A DNA stretch of 64,000 bases from Faeciplasma gallinarum. Lineage in GTDB: Bacteria > Bacillota > Clostridia > Oscillospirales > Ruminococcaceae. The notes beneath the pieces are model-generated. The model saw only the letters and a program-made list of their open reading frames with translations, was not told where the DNA came from and searched no databases. Made by a program: the position numbers and the translations under genes. The stretch spans positions 1-64,000 of the forward strand of contig DVIR01000011.1 of assembly GCA_018711085.1 (NCBI GenBank). The letters run 5' to 3'. Below are positions 54,024 through 61,909 of this stretch, piece after piece. Within the stretch, counting starts at the first letter, position 1. Each line of letters starts with the position of its first letter.

Positions 54024-54242
54024 ATGATATACAGCTATAACAAGCTATGGAAAATGCTGATCGACCGTAAAATGACGAAAACAGCAATGCGCAAGCAATC
54101 CGGCATTAGTACGAATATGCTTGCAAAAATGGGCCGTGACGAGCCTGTGTCTATGGAAACGCTTGCAAAGATATGTACCACGCTGAATTGCGGGCTTGAC
54201 GATATTGTTGATATTTCTGATGATAAAATGGGGGTAACATAA
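54024..54242 (+). CDS. XRE-type controller of the island A restriction-modification system
   Basis: The 72-residue helix-turn-helix protein (MIYSYNKLWKMLIDRKMTKT, then GISTNMLAKMG and METLAKICTTLNCGLDDIVD) is typical of small XRE regulators that precede methyltransferase genes. ATG 54024 follows AGGAGGGCCG. Its TAA overlaps the methyltransferase ATG by one base, so the two are coupled. Codon use is AT-rich compared with the chromosome. Confidence 0.85.
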   Translation: MIYSYNKLWKMLIDRKMTKTAMRKQSGISTNMLAKMGRDEPVSMETLAKICTTLNCGLDDIVDISDDKMGVT

Positions 54243-55432
54243 TGGCCTATACGCATATTGACTGTTTTAGCGGACCAGGCGGTATATGTACTGGTTTTCA
54301 TGCGGCGGGCTTTGATACTCGCGTCGCAATAGAATATATTAAAAGTTGCGTAGATACTTATTCTGCAAATCACCCTGAGGTTCATGTCATTCATTCTGAT
54401 ATTAGAAATGTTACGGCTGACCAAATTCTTCCGTACATTCCTGCTGACGGCGTGGATATTGTAACCTCTGGTATGCCTTGCGAAACCTTTTCGACCGCAG
54501 GCAACACGTCTCGTTCATTTTATGATGATAGGCAATTCCTGTTCCGTGAGGGAATTAGAATTGCAAAGATTGCTAATGCTAAACTAATTTTGTTTGAAAA
54601 CGTCCCTGCAATTACAACAAAGACGGTTGCAAAGAATTCAAGAGAACTGATTGTCGATGTTCTAAAAAAAGAGCTGACTCAGGCTGGCTATGGCAATTAT
54701 ATCGAGGTTGTTTTGAATTCGACACATTTTGGTGTACCCCAAAGGCGCAATAGATTTTTTATTCTCGCGTGTCGCTTTCCTGATTGGAAATTGGTCTGCC
54801 CTAAAGCAACGCATTCAGTGGAAGTTACTGTAAAAGAAGCACTTGCAGGATTGCCAAATGTAATACCCAACAGCGGCAAGGAAGAAACTGCTTATATTGA
54901 TACACAGTCTGAATTTAGCGAACTTATGCGCAACGATGTGTTCTGGCGGCGTGGTACGGGCAGATGCAGCACCATAGTTAATCAGATGCCAATGAAACAT
55001 CGCGCCTGTACATTGGAGCGTTTTGCATTGTTACAGCCTGGCGAAAGCCTTAAAAATCTCTTTGACCGATATACAGGTACAGAGCTCGAAGAAATGCAAT
55101 CCCGGCGTGTTTTACCTAAAAAAATGTTTATTAAGCGCAATTACAGATTACGGCAAGACGAAGCATCCCCGACAGTTACAAGCCATTGCCTGGATGAATT
55201 TGTGCATCCCATTTTTGACAGAGCGTTAACTGTGAGAGAATGCGCACGTTTGCAGTCATTCCCTGATTCATATGATTTTCGTGGCGGCCCCTATATTGTG
55301 CCACATATTGACCGTACTGTACAGGACAAGTACGAGCAAATTGGTGATGCCGTCCCGCCCCTGCTGGCCTACGCATGGGGAACTACTATAACACAGATAT
55401 TGGAGAGTGAAATCAATGCCGCAAACATTTAA
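54242..55432 (+). CDS. DNA (cytosine-5) methyltransferase, island A
   Basis: The 396-residue methyltransferase of a type II system has motif I DCFSGPGGICTGF (about 5-17), motif IV MPCETFSTAG with the catalytic cysteine (about 78-80), motif VI ENVPAI, motif VIII HFGVPQRRNRFF, motif IX RLQSFPDSYDF and motif X QIGDAVPP. Glu after the PC pair (PCE) replaces the more common Gln. It is co-translated with the upstream XRE gene and overlaps the nuclease gene by 17 bp. The recognition sequence cannot be read from the protein. Confidence 0.93.
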   Translation: MAYTHIDCFSGPGGICTGFHAAGFDTRVAIEYIKSCVDTYSANHPEVHVIHSDIRNVTADQILPYIPADGVDIVTSGMPCETFSTAGNTSRSFYDDRQFLFREGIRIAKIANAKLILFENVPAITTKTVAKNSRELIVDVLKKELTQAGYGNYIEVVLNSTHFGVPQRRNRFFILACRFPDWKLVCPKATHSVEVTVKEALAGLPNVIPNSGKEETAYIDTQSEFSELMRNDVFWRRGTGRCSTIVNQMPMKHRACTLERFALLQPGESLKNLFDRYTGTELEEMQSRRVLPKKMFIKRNYRLRQDEASPTVTSHCLDEFVHPIFDRALTVRECARLQSFPDSYDFRGGPYIVPHIDRTVQDKYEQIGDAVPPLLAYAWGTTITQILESEINAANI

Positions 55433-56294
55433 GGAATTTTGTGCAGAGGTTTATGGTAATACATATACAGCCAAGCAAGAAAGACTAATTGCTGAAGCCG
55501 TTGCCGCTTCGCGCAATGGAACAATTAGCAGCAGCAAGGCGGCAGAAATTGAAACCGCCGCCCAAAAAGAAGCAATCAAACAAGCAACGATTGCCGGCAT
55601 TCGCCATTATGCAGATACAGAAGCTGCCTTAATATGGCGCGCTGTATATGAAACACACGTACACAGAAAAAGTGGCATTGATAACGCTGACACTATTGCA
55701 AAGGTCGTTAGCGCGGATCAAAGCTGGAAAAAGTCCAGTGGACACGCCTTTGAAGAAATGGTAAAAATTTTGGGTACAGCGGCTTTGCAGGATAGTGGAA
55801 TTGAGATAATTCTACAACGTGATTTACATACTATCATCAAAGCAGGAGAATTAGACAACGAACCCCGCGACATAAGCTGGCTGAAAGAACAGATTGCCGC
55901 CAGTATTTTTGACCTTTACGCCATTGTACATAAGGACGGAAAACAATATTGCTTTGGCTGCATACAAAGCAAGACCAGCATTCGGGATAGAGTTACCCGA
56001 GATAGAGAACCATCTATGCAGGCAATGCAATCTTTCTTCTGGAGTACCGTTGTAGTGCTTGATGGTGAATATTTAAAAAACCCGAAATTTGTAAATATGG
56101 TTAATGGCGGAACGGCCGAACACCAGCACAATGGATGGCACGGAATGTATGTGTTCTCAGACCAGTACACACAAGGTCGTATTTACCCGATTGATATTGA
56201 TTTCACGACATTCAGAGAACACGCCATTAAAGCGGCAAATTATTGGCTAACACAACGTCAATGGTTTAATATGGATTGGAAAGCAGAGGATTGA
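55416..56294 (+). CDS. Type II restriction endonuclease, island A
   Basis: The 292-residue protein of the PD-(D/E)xK type shows GHAFEEMVK (about 111) with a conserved Glu. The segment CFGCIQSKTSIRDRVTRDREPS (longer than one motif, about 183-204) matches the K-x-R-x-R-D-R-E-P-S region of nucleases cutting CCGG-containing sites, such as BsaWI-like enzymes. That specificity is inference. ATG 55416 lies inside the methyltransferase end, after GGAGAG. Position directly after a C5 methyltransferase supports the assignment. Confidence 0.8.
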   Translation: MPQTFKEFCAEVYGNTYTAKQERLIAEAVAASRNGTISSSKAAEIETAAQKEAIKQATIAGIRHYADTEAALIWRAVYETHVHRKSGIDNADTIAKVVSADQSWKKSSGHAFEEMVKILGTAALQDSGIEIILQRDLHTIIKAGELDNEPRDISWLKEQIAASIFDLYAIVHKDGKQYCFGCIQSKTSIRDRVTRDREPSMQAMQSFFWSTVVVLDGEYLKNPKFVNMVNGGTAEHQHNGWHGMYVFSDQYTQGRIYPIDIDFTTFREHAIKAANYWLTQRQWFNMDWKAED

Positions 56295-56417
56295 TTGTAG
56301 CTTATTTCCTGTTATCGTTTAGTATCAGCTTGTAGATTTAAGCGACAAACAAGCGACAGCCCCAAAATACAGCGTATATTTATGCATATAAAAGTTAATA
56401 AACCCCTATAAAATAAC

Positions 56418-56463
56418 AAAAACACGCTAATTATGCACGATTTATGCAGAATAGCGTGTTTTT
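56418..56463 (+). terminator. Terminator at the right end of island A
   Basis: AAAAACACGCTA (56418-56429) pairs perfectly with TAGCGTGTTTTT (56452-56463), with a 22-nt loop. Flavodoxin-like coding sequence resumes about 8 bp later. Two AAGCGACA repeats lie upstream near 56340 and 56351. Confidence 0.8.
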
Positions 56464-56470
56464 CATTTGC

Positions 56471-56800
56471 TCTGAGATTGAAATGAACGACCCCGATGCC
56501 AGACCGGCAATTTCCGGCTCAGTGGAGAACATGGAACAGTACGACATAGTATTCATCGGCTATCCCATATGGTGGGGCGAAGCGCCGAGAATCATCAGCA
56601 CCTTTGTGGAAAGCTATGATTTCTCCGGAAAAACAATCGTGCCGTTTTGCACCTCCGGCGGCAGCGGCATAGGCTCAAGCGCAGAAGACCTGGAGGAACT
56701 CACAAGCGGCGCAGAATGGCTTTCCGGCAGCCGCCTGAGAGGCAGCGATTCGCAGGAAGATGTAATGGAGTGGGTAAACGGTCTCGGACTTAACTTTTAA
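56471..56800 (+). pseudogene. Flavodoxin, C-terminal two thirds only
   Basis: The open frame lacks a start codon and the FMN phosphate-binding loop. It begins at SEIEMNDPDARPAI, then YDIVFIGYPIWWGEAP, FCTSGGSGIGSS and a normal C-terminus (MEWVNGLGLNF). It aligns with the flavodoxins at 35.6 and 36.8 kb from their middle on. The missing first third was probably lost when island A inserted; the candidate start is at 53584. Confidence 0.85.
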
Positions 56801-56859
56801 TGGCAAGCGCTGAAATTTCAAAAAAGGATGTGTACTTACGTGCGGGAGGATGAATTTGC

Positions 56860-57729
56860 TTGCAAAAACGCCTGCTGAAGATTTATATGTTTGAAACAGC
56901 ATTGCTGGCAGCCGTTTTCGTTTTTCTCGGTCATGCCGGTTTCGCACCTGATGAAAAGCCGGAATGCACTCAAACAGTTACCGCTCCGACTTTGTTTAAA
57001 GCCGATGACGAACCGCCGACTGCCAGCGCAGAATATGTCTTTTCAAATGATACAAACTCCAAACCGAAGCTTGCTGTCAGCCTTTCTTTTCAATCACCGC
57101 TTGAGAACGAGACACCGGATACATATTTGATATCGGATTTTGAAGTGGAGCTGCAAATGCCCGAACTGCCTACCGGATGCGAGATCACTGCATTGACAAT
57201 GGCATTAAACTATTACGGCTGTCCGGCTGACAAAGTGGAAATAGCGGAAAGATACCTGCCGACCGTCCCTGCGGATTTATACTACGGCGACGACGGCAGG
57301 CTGTACGGTCCGGATCTAAACCGATACTTCGTCGGCGATCCGGCGACAAGGGGCGGCTATATATGCGGAACCGAAGCGATCGTTTATGCGGCAAACTCAC
57401 ACCTTGCAGACATAAACAGCTCCTTGCATGCCGTTGATTTGACCGGCTCGCCCGCAGAGGATTTGTACGAGCTTGTCAGCGAAAACACGCCGGTGGTGGT
57501 GTGGGTGACCATATCCATGCAGCCGCGCCGATCGCCCGAGGGCTGGTATACCGAAGACGGAGCATATGTTGATTGGAGCACAAACGATCACGGCGCCGTT
57601 TTGATTGGATATACAAAAGATACCGTCACCATTGCCGACCCGATTTCCGGCCTTACAGAATATGATCGCGCGGAGTTTGAAGAGGTGTTTGCCTCAAGAG
57701 GGAACCGATGCGTTGTAATACAGCAGTAA
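56860..57729 (+). CDS. C39-like cysteine peptidase, membrane-anchored
   Basis: The 289-residue protein has an N-terminal membrane anchor (about 8-28) and a spacer. A C39/peptidase_C39_2 domain follows (about 95-285), with LPTGCEITALTMALNYYG carrying the catalytic cysteine (about 106-123), THDHG-like NDHGAVLIGY with the histidine (about 246) and ADPISG with the following Asp. Relatives are secreted YvpB-like proteins of unknown substrate. The start is a TTG at 56860, 9 bp after GGGAGGA; the nearer ATG at 56850 is out of frame. Confidence 0.82.
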   Translation: MQKRLLKIYMFETALLAAVFVFLGHAGFAPDEKPECTQTVTAPTLFKADDEPPTASAEYVFSNDTNSKPKLAVSLSFQSPLENETPDTYLISDFEVELQMPELPTGCEITALTMALNYYGCPADKVEIAERYLPTVPADLYYGDDGRLYGPDLNRYFVGDPATRGGYICGTEAIVYAANSHLADINSSLHAVDLTGSPAEDLYELVSENTPVVVWVTISMQPRRSPEGWYTEDGAYVDWSTNDHGAVLIGYTKDTVTIADPISGLTEYDRAEFEEVFASRGNRCVVIQQ

Positions 57730-57758
57730 AGAAAATATGACTTGAAAGAAGGATTTTC

Positions 57759-58559
57759 GTGAAAAAGATTATAGCATTGATGCTGACTGCATTTATGCTC
57801 GCACTCACCGCGACTGTGAGCTTTGCAGGATGCGGCGCAAATTCCGCCGATCCCGATGTCGTCACGCAGACGCCCTACGAAAGCTCGCCGGACGTTTCTT
57901 CGGATGCCCTTTCCGGCGCAGAGGATACGCAGCCTGCCGAAAGCTCTGAACCGGAACCTGCGGATTCCGAAAGCGGCAGCAATATTCTGATCGCGTATTT
58001 TTCCTGGGCAGATAACGCGGTTATAGAAGGTGAAGTAGACGTGGTAGCCTCTCCGAGCGTTACCGCTCCGGGACATGTCGGACAGTTGGCGGCATGGGTG
58101 CAGGACAGAACCGGAGGCGACCTGTTTTCTATACGCGTGACAGAGCCGTATTCAAGCGATTGGGACGAATGCCTTGACAGGGCAAACGACGAGCGCGCTC
58201 AAGACGCAAGACCCGAGCTTGTCGAAAACGTCGAGCAGATTGAAAATTATGATGTAGTTTTTTTAGGATACCCGAACTGGTGGTACGGCGCGCCTATGGC
58301 GCTGCTGTCCTTCATAGAGCAAAACGATCTTTCAGACAAGGAAATTTACCTGTTCTGCTCGCATGGAACCGGCGGGCTTGCGGGAAGTGTTGAAGATATC
58401 GAAGATGTTCTGCCGGACAGCGCGTCGCTTTGTGACAATGTGTTTGACGTAGACGAAGAACACCATAGACTATGCAAAAGTTCAATGCTGTCAAGTTACG
58501 AGAATATCGATTTAGTAGGTCTACCTAAGAAGTGGGCAAAATTACTTCTAAGGACTTGA
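57759..58559 (+). CDS. Flavodoxin lipoprotein with foreign C-terminus
   Basis: The 266-residue lipoprotein has a signal peptide with an AGCG lipobox (Cys about 26), a Ser/Pro/Glu linker and a flavodoxin domain: ILIAYFSWADN (about 75-85), YDVVFLGYPNWWYGAP and FCSHGTGGLAGS. Normal family sequence runs to about SLCDNVFDVDEE (residue 232). The last 34 residues (HHRLCKSSML to KKWAKLLLRT) are unrelated to the family and come from island B. The protein probably lacks the final helix. It is 30 bp downstream of the C39 peptidase gene. Confidence 0.82.
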   Translation: MKKIIALMLTAFMLALTATVSFAGCGANSADPDVVTQTPYESSPDVSSDALSGAEDTQPAESSEPEPADSESGSNILIAYFSWADNAVIEGEVDVVASPSVTAPGHVGQLAAWVQDRTGGDLFSIRVTEPYSSDWDECLDRANDERAQDARPELVENVEQIENYDVVFLGYPNWWYGAPMALLSFIEQNDLSDKEIYLFCSHGTGGLAGSVEDIEDVLPDSASLCDNVFDVDEEHHRLCKSSMLSSYENIDLVGLPKKWAKLLLRT

Positions 58560-58611
58560 TTTTTTGATGAAGGCGTTGTATACTGAATTGTGAAGTAGAG
58601 TTCACAATTCA
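58556..58611 (+). promoter_or_regulatory. Promoter and operator of the HTH-methyltransferase gene, island B
   Basis: TTGATT (58556-58561) and TATACT (58579-58584) with 17 bp spacing. The perfect inverted repeat TGAATTGTGAA (58584-58594) and TTCACAATTCA (58601-58611), with 6 bp between, overlaps the transcription start and touches the AAGGAG ribosome site. It is the likely binding site of the HTH domain of the methyltransferase. Confidence 0.85.
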
Positions 58612-58623
58612 AGGAGACCCGCC

Positions 58624-59787
58624 ATGACAAATATAGTTAAAGAAGTAAGAGAGCAAAGGAAAATGACACAGACGGGATTGTCTGATGCTGTAGGCATTAG
58701 CCGCAGAGCATTAGTGTCTATCGAGAAACAACAAACAGTTCCTTCTGTTGATACCGCATTACGCTTATCGAAAGTCCTTGGAGTTGGCGTTGATAAACTG
58801 TTTATTGATACGGCTGTAACTGATACCAAAGCTACTAATATTGTCTTTCCAGATTGTATTCGATTTATTGATTTATTCTGTGGAATTGGCGGATTTAGAT
58901 ATGCGGCACGAGATAGTTTTGCTTCGCTTGGTATAAAAGGCTGCTGCGTTTTCAGCAGCGATATTGACATACCAGCACAGAAGAGTTATGAAGCCAATTT
59001 TGGTGAGCGCCCAGCTGGTGACATCACCAAAATTGATGCGAAGGATATACCAGACTTTGATTTGCTGTTTGGTGGATTCCCGTGTCAAGCATTTTCAATA
59101 ATTGGTAAACGAGAGGGGTTTGCCGATAAAACAAGGGGCACCTTGTTTTTTGAAATTGCTCGTATTCTTAAAGAAAAACGTCCAAAAGCATTTGTACTGG
59201 AAAACGTAAAGCAATTAGTCTCGCATGATGGTGGCAGAACTATTAATACGATTATTTCTACCTTACGGGATGAATTAGGGTATCATGTTGATTACAGGAT
59301 ACTAAACGCACTTGATTATGGGTTGCCTCAAAAGAGAGAGCGCGTTGTTATCGTTGGTTCGATAAAGCCTTTCGTCATGAAATGGCCAGAGCCTGTCAAG
59401 AACGGGAAAACACTCAACGACATCCTTGAGACGAATGTAGATCCAAAGTATTATGCATCAGAAGCCATAGTGAATAAAAGAAAAAGTATGCACACATCTA
59501 AGTATTTCCCTTCCATCTGGCATGAGAATAAAGCGGGGAATATTTCTTCATATCCGTACAGCTGTGCGTTACGTGCGGGTGCGAGCTACAACTATTTGTT
59601 AGTTAATGGAGAGCGAAGACTTACTCCTCGTGAGTGTTTACGACTCCAAGGCTTCCCTGATGAGTTTAAAATGGTGGTATCTGATTGCCAAATTCGGAAA
59701 CAAGCAGGCAACGCTGTCCCAGTTGACATGATACGGAGTGTGTTAGACTGCTTTATCCCGTTGGTTTTTGGAGAGAAGGCAATTTAG
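58624..59787 (+). CDS. HTH-fused DNA (cytosine-5) methyltransferase, island B
   Basis: The 387-residue protein has an N-terminal XRE helix-turn-helix (about 1-62; TQTGLSDAVGISRRALVSIE) joined to a C5 methyltransferase. Motif I is FIDLFCGIGGFRYA (about 81), IV is GGFPCQAFS with the catalytic Cys, VI is LENVKQL, VIII is DYGLPQKRERV, IX is RLQGFPDEF and X is QAGNAVPVDM. Such fusions (as in the M.SsoII/M.EcoRII group) repress their own promoter. The palindrome at 58584-58611 fits that model. It is the first gene of the island, with AT-rich codons. Confidence 0.93.
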   Translation: MTNIVKEVREQRKMTQTGLSDAVGISRRALVSIEKQQTVPSVDTALRLSKVLGVGVDKLFIDTAVTDTKATNIVFPDCIRFIDLFCGIGGFRYAARDSFASLGIKGCCVFSSDIDIPAQKSYEANFGERPAGDITKIDAKDIPDFDLLFGGFPCQAFSIIGKREGFADKTRGTLFFEIARILKEKRPKAFVLENVKQLVSHDGGRTINTIISTLRDELGYHVDYRILNALDYGLPQKRERVVIVGSIKPFVMKWPEPVKNGKTLNDILETNVDPKYYASEAIVNKRKSMHTSKYFPSIWHENKAGNISSYPYSCALRAGASYNYLLVNGERRLTPRECLRLQGFPDEFKMVVSDCQIRKQAGNAVPVDMIRSVLDCFIPLVFGEKAI

Positions 59788-59825
59788 GCACTATAATTTT
59801 TGCCGAAAACTATATACTTGAGCAG

Positions 59826-59865
59826 TCCGCTGTGGTATAATGTAGATGTACTACAGCGGATTTTG
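59826..59865 (+). promoter_or_regulatory. Hairpin containing an extended -10 promoter before the island B nuclease
   Basis: TCCGCTGT (59826-59833) pairs with ACAGCGGA (59853-59860) and is followed by TTTTGTTGTTTT, so it can terminate the methyltransferase transcript. TGGTATAAT (59833-59841) inside the loop is an extended -10 element that could start the nuclease transcript. Confidence 0.6.
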
Positions 59866-59883
59866 TTGTTTTGAGGTGGTATT

Positions 59884-60633
59884 ATGGCTGAACCGCGCTT
59901 ACGAACCGTCAATAAAGCAGTACCGCCGTACGCCATGAATAAGTTTCCGGCTAAGTTTATTGAGCGGTTTGCTGAAGAAGTTGTTTATATGCTTTCAACG
60001 AAGGAAGCTATGTCCCTTGAAGGCGATGAATGGGAGCAGATATTTGCATATTGTGTTGGTGCCCAATGGAAACCTTCGAATGTTGGTCTTGACGATGTGG
60101 TTTTGGACAACTGTTGTTGGAGTGCAAAAACTGTAAAGAGCAGCCGAGCTAACATCGGCCTGCAGAAAGAGGTGCGCCTTATTAGCGGACGTAATTCTCC
60201 TACATATAGTTTTGGCGAAGACAAAATCATCGAGGCAGACCCAAATCACATAGGCAAATTAGTCCTTGACATTTGGAACGAGCGTGTTTCTGGAATCAGG
60301 CAGTATTTCAAATTTGCTCGGACAGTTGTCCTTGTAAAATCTAACGACTATTCTGAATACCTGATTTTTGAAACAGAAACTATACGCTATGATCCAGAAT
60401 TGTATTATTTTAAATGGAATAAGCGTGGAAACCTCGAAGGGTACACAAAAGATTCACACAGGCACGCTTTTACCTGGCAACCTCACGGAAGTCAGTTTAC
60501 AATCGTTGAAGAGATTCCGGACGAAAGACTGCACATCCGTATAAAAAAGCCGGACAAGCTAAACAAAACCGCTGTTCTCCAAACATTGGGTTTTGATAGT
60601 AGTTGGTATACCTTGATGGAGGATGGGGAATAA
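59884..60633 (+). CDS. Putative type II restriction endonuclease, island B
   Basis: A 249-residue protein. A possible PD-(D/E)xK-like centre is DDVVLDNCCWSAKTVK (about 75-90), followed by RLISGRNSPTYSFG. The conserved acidic residues are only tentative. It lies between a C5 methyltransferase and Vsr, the usual context of a nuclease. Recognition site unknown. Probably co-transcribed with the next gene, whose ATG follows its TAA by one base. Confidence 0.7.
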   Translation: MAEPRLRTVNKAVPPYAMNKFPAKFIERFAEEVVYMLSTKEAMSLEGDEWEQIFAYCVGAQWKPSNVGLDDVVLDNCCWSAKTVKSSRANIGLQKEVRLISGRNSPTYSFGEDKIIEADPNHIGKLVLDIWNERVSGIRQYFKFARTVVLVKSNDYSEYLIFETETIRYDPELYYFKWNKRGNLEGYTKDSHRHAFTWQPHGSQFTIVEEIPDERLHIRIKKPDKLNKTAVLQTLGFDSSWYTLMEDGE

Positions 60634-60634
60634 A

Positions 60635-60952
60635 ATGAATAATACAGAGTTTAAAGACTGGCTAATCACTAAACACGTTTATTCTACCCCAAAGCAGGTG
60701 ACTGATTGCCTTTCACGTGTGCGTAGAGCCGAGCGTGCATTAGTTTCGGAACTTGGGCCAGAGTATGATTTTGATTCGCAGTTTTCTGCTGACGGCGGAG
60801 AGCACGTGAGACTGTTGCTTTCCCGAAGAGGTTTATCGGAGGAGATGCAGAGGTATAAGGTGAAAGGTTTACCAATAGGCACAAATCAGATGGATAGCAT
60901 TGCCTCTGCAGTACGAAAGTATTTTACTTTCAAAAAGGAACAGCTGAGTTAA
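60635..60952 (+). CDS. Small protein of the island B operon, unknown function
   Basis: A 105-residue protein with a helical N-terminal part (WLITKHVYSTPKQVTDCLSR, about 7-26) and a basic C-terminus, without a recognised domain. Start ATG 60635 lies one base after the nuclease stop, with GGATGGGGAA upstream. Because it is embedded in the restriction-modification operon, an accessory or second-subunit role is plausible but unproved. Confidence 0.7.
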   Translation: MNNTEFKDWLITKHVYSTPKQVTDCLSRVRRAERALVSELGPEYDFDSQFSADGGEHVRLLLSRRGLSEEMQRYKVKGLPIGTNQMDSIASAVRKYFTFKKEQLS

Positions 60953-61016
60953 GCCCCTTGCCCACCCATTTAAAATAATGCTTATTTTACTGTTTTTCTA
61001 AAGTGGGTGAAATAAA

Positions 61017-61430
61017 ATGGCAGATGTATTTACGCATCCTCAAAGGTCGGCAATCATGCGGGCAGTAAAATCCAGCGGGAATAAAAGCACCGAAATAAAA
61101 CTAATTCAGTACTTTCAAGAAAAGCATATTACGGGATGGCGACGTGGCTATCAAGTAAAAGGGCACCCTGATTTTGTCTTCCTGCAAAAGCGAATTGCCA
61201 TTTTTGTAGATGGATGCTTTTGGCACGGACATGACTGCCGAAACACAAAGCCCTCAGCTAATTCTGACTATTGGCGTCAGAAACAGCAGAGAAATATAAT
61301 ACACGATCAAGAGATAACTGCTTTATTTGAGCAACGTGGTTGGACGGTAATTCGCATATGGGAATGTGAGCTCAAAAAGAAGAACCGCGGTGTTTTGGAA
61401 GCAAAGCTATCCCCACTACTGAATGATTAA
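61017..61430 (+). CDS. vsr: Very short patch repair (Vsr) endonuclease
   Basis: Nicks next to T:G mismatches that arise by deamination of 5-methylcytosine, so it usually accompanies C5 methyltransferases. The 137 residues show N-terminal RSAIMRAVKSSGNKSTEI and the catalytic and zinc region GHPDFVFLQKRIAIFVDGCF followed by WHGHDC (about 48-76), then WTVIRIWECEL. The full family length is preserved. Confidence 0.95.
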   Translation: MADVFTHPQRSAIMRAVKSSGNKSTEIKLIQYFQEKHITGWRRGYQVKGHPDFVFLQKRIAIFVDGCFWHGHDCRNTKPSANSDYWRQKQQRNIIHDQEITALFEQRGWTVIRIWECELKKKNRGVLEAKLSPLLND

Positions 61431-61469
61431 ACGATAGCCCACAAATTAAACGGTAGCCATAAATCAAAC

Positions 61470-61522
61470 GATAGCCTGCTGCTACCCAGTGCCTTTGCGA
61501 ACTGGGTTGGCGGCAGGCTATC
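61470..61522. repeat. Cruciform-forming inverted repeat at the right end of island B
   Basis: GATAGCCTGC (61470-61479) pairs with GCAGGCTATC (61513-61522), with an inner CCCAGT (61485-61490)/ACTGGG (61501-61506) pair. It lies about 120 bp from the 3' end of the tRNA-Ala gene. The rest of 61431-61593 has no convincing gene. Confidence 0.7.
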
Positions 61523-61587
61523 TCTTTGTCTGGCGGCGGCTGGGGGAATAAAAGCCCAAACTCCCTTGAAATCATGCTTTCGGGCAA

Positions 61588-61637
61588 AAAGAAAGAACCG
61601 CAACCTTGATACGCTTTGTATCAAAATTGCGGTGCTT
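61588..61637 (-). terminator. Terminator of tRNA-Ala
   Basis: AAGAACCGCAACCTTGATAC (61594-61613) is complementary, with a few mismatches, to GTATCAAAATTGCGGTGCTT (61618-61637). On the minus strand it runs into TTCTTTCTTTTT. Confidence 0.8.
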
Positions 61638-61640
61638 CTT

Positions 61641-61716
61641 TGGTGGACCCGATTGGATTCGAACCCACGGTCTCTGCGTTGCGAACGCAGCGCTTTCCCA
61701 GCTAAGCTACGAGCCC
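61641..61716 (-). tRNA. tRNA-Ala (anticodon CGC)
   Basis: A 76-nt cloverleaf on the minus strand with acceptor GGGCTCG/CGGGTCC, D-arm AGCTTAGCTGGGAAAGC, anticodon loop TTCGCAA between CTGCG and CGCAG, T-loop GTTCGAATC and encoded CCA. Its 3' end faces island B, the usual orientation for an attachment site, but no duplicated tRNA end was found. Confidence 0.93.
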
Positions 61717-61909
61717 GTATAGAAAAGCGCGCCGGCACTTATTAACCTCTTAACCGCAAATGCTCTGAACAGCCCTGTTTTGATGGGCGGCCGCAGGTTT
61801 TAACCCTGCTTATTAAGCGTTTGAAGCAAAGACTCGACCAAACACGCGCAGATAAATGCGCTAAAGCATCCATCTGACTTATCTATACTATCGCAAAGGC
61901 TGCGGTTTG

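Noticed and set aside
58460..61440. Complete integrative element with its own integrase
   Set aside because: No integrase, excisionase or transposase gene is present, and no direct repeats bounding the segment could be found by eye.
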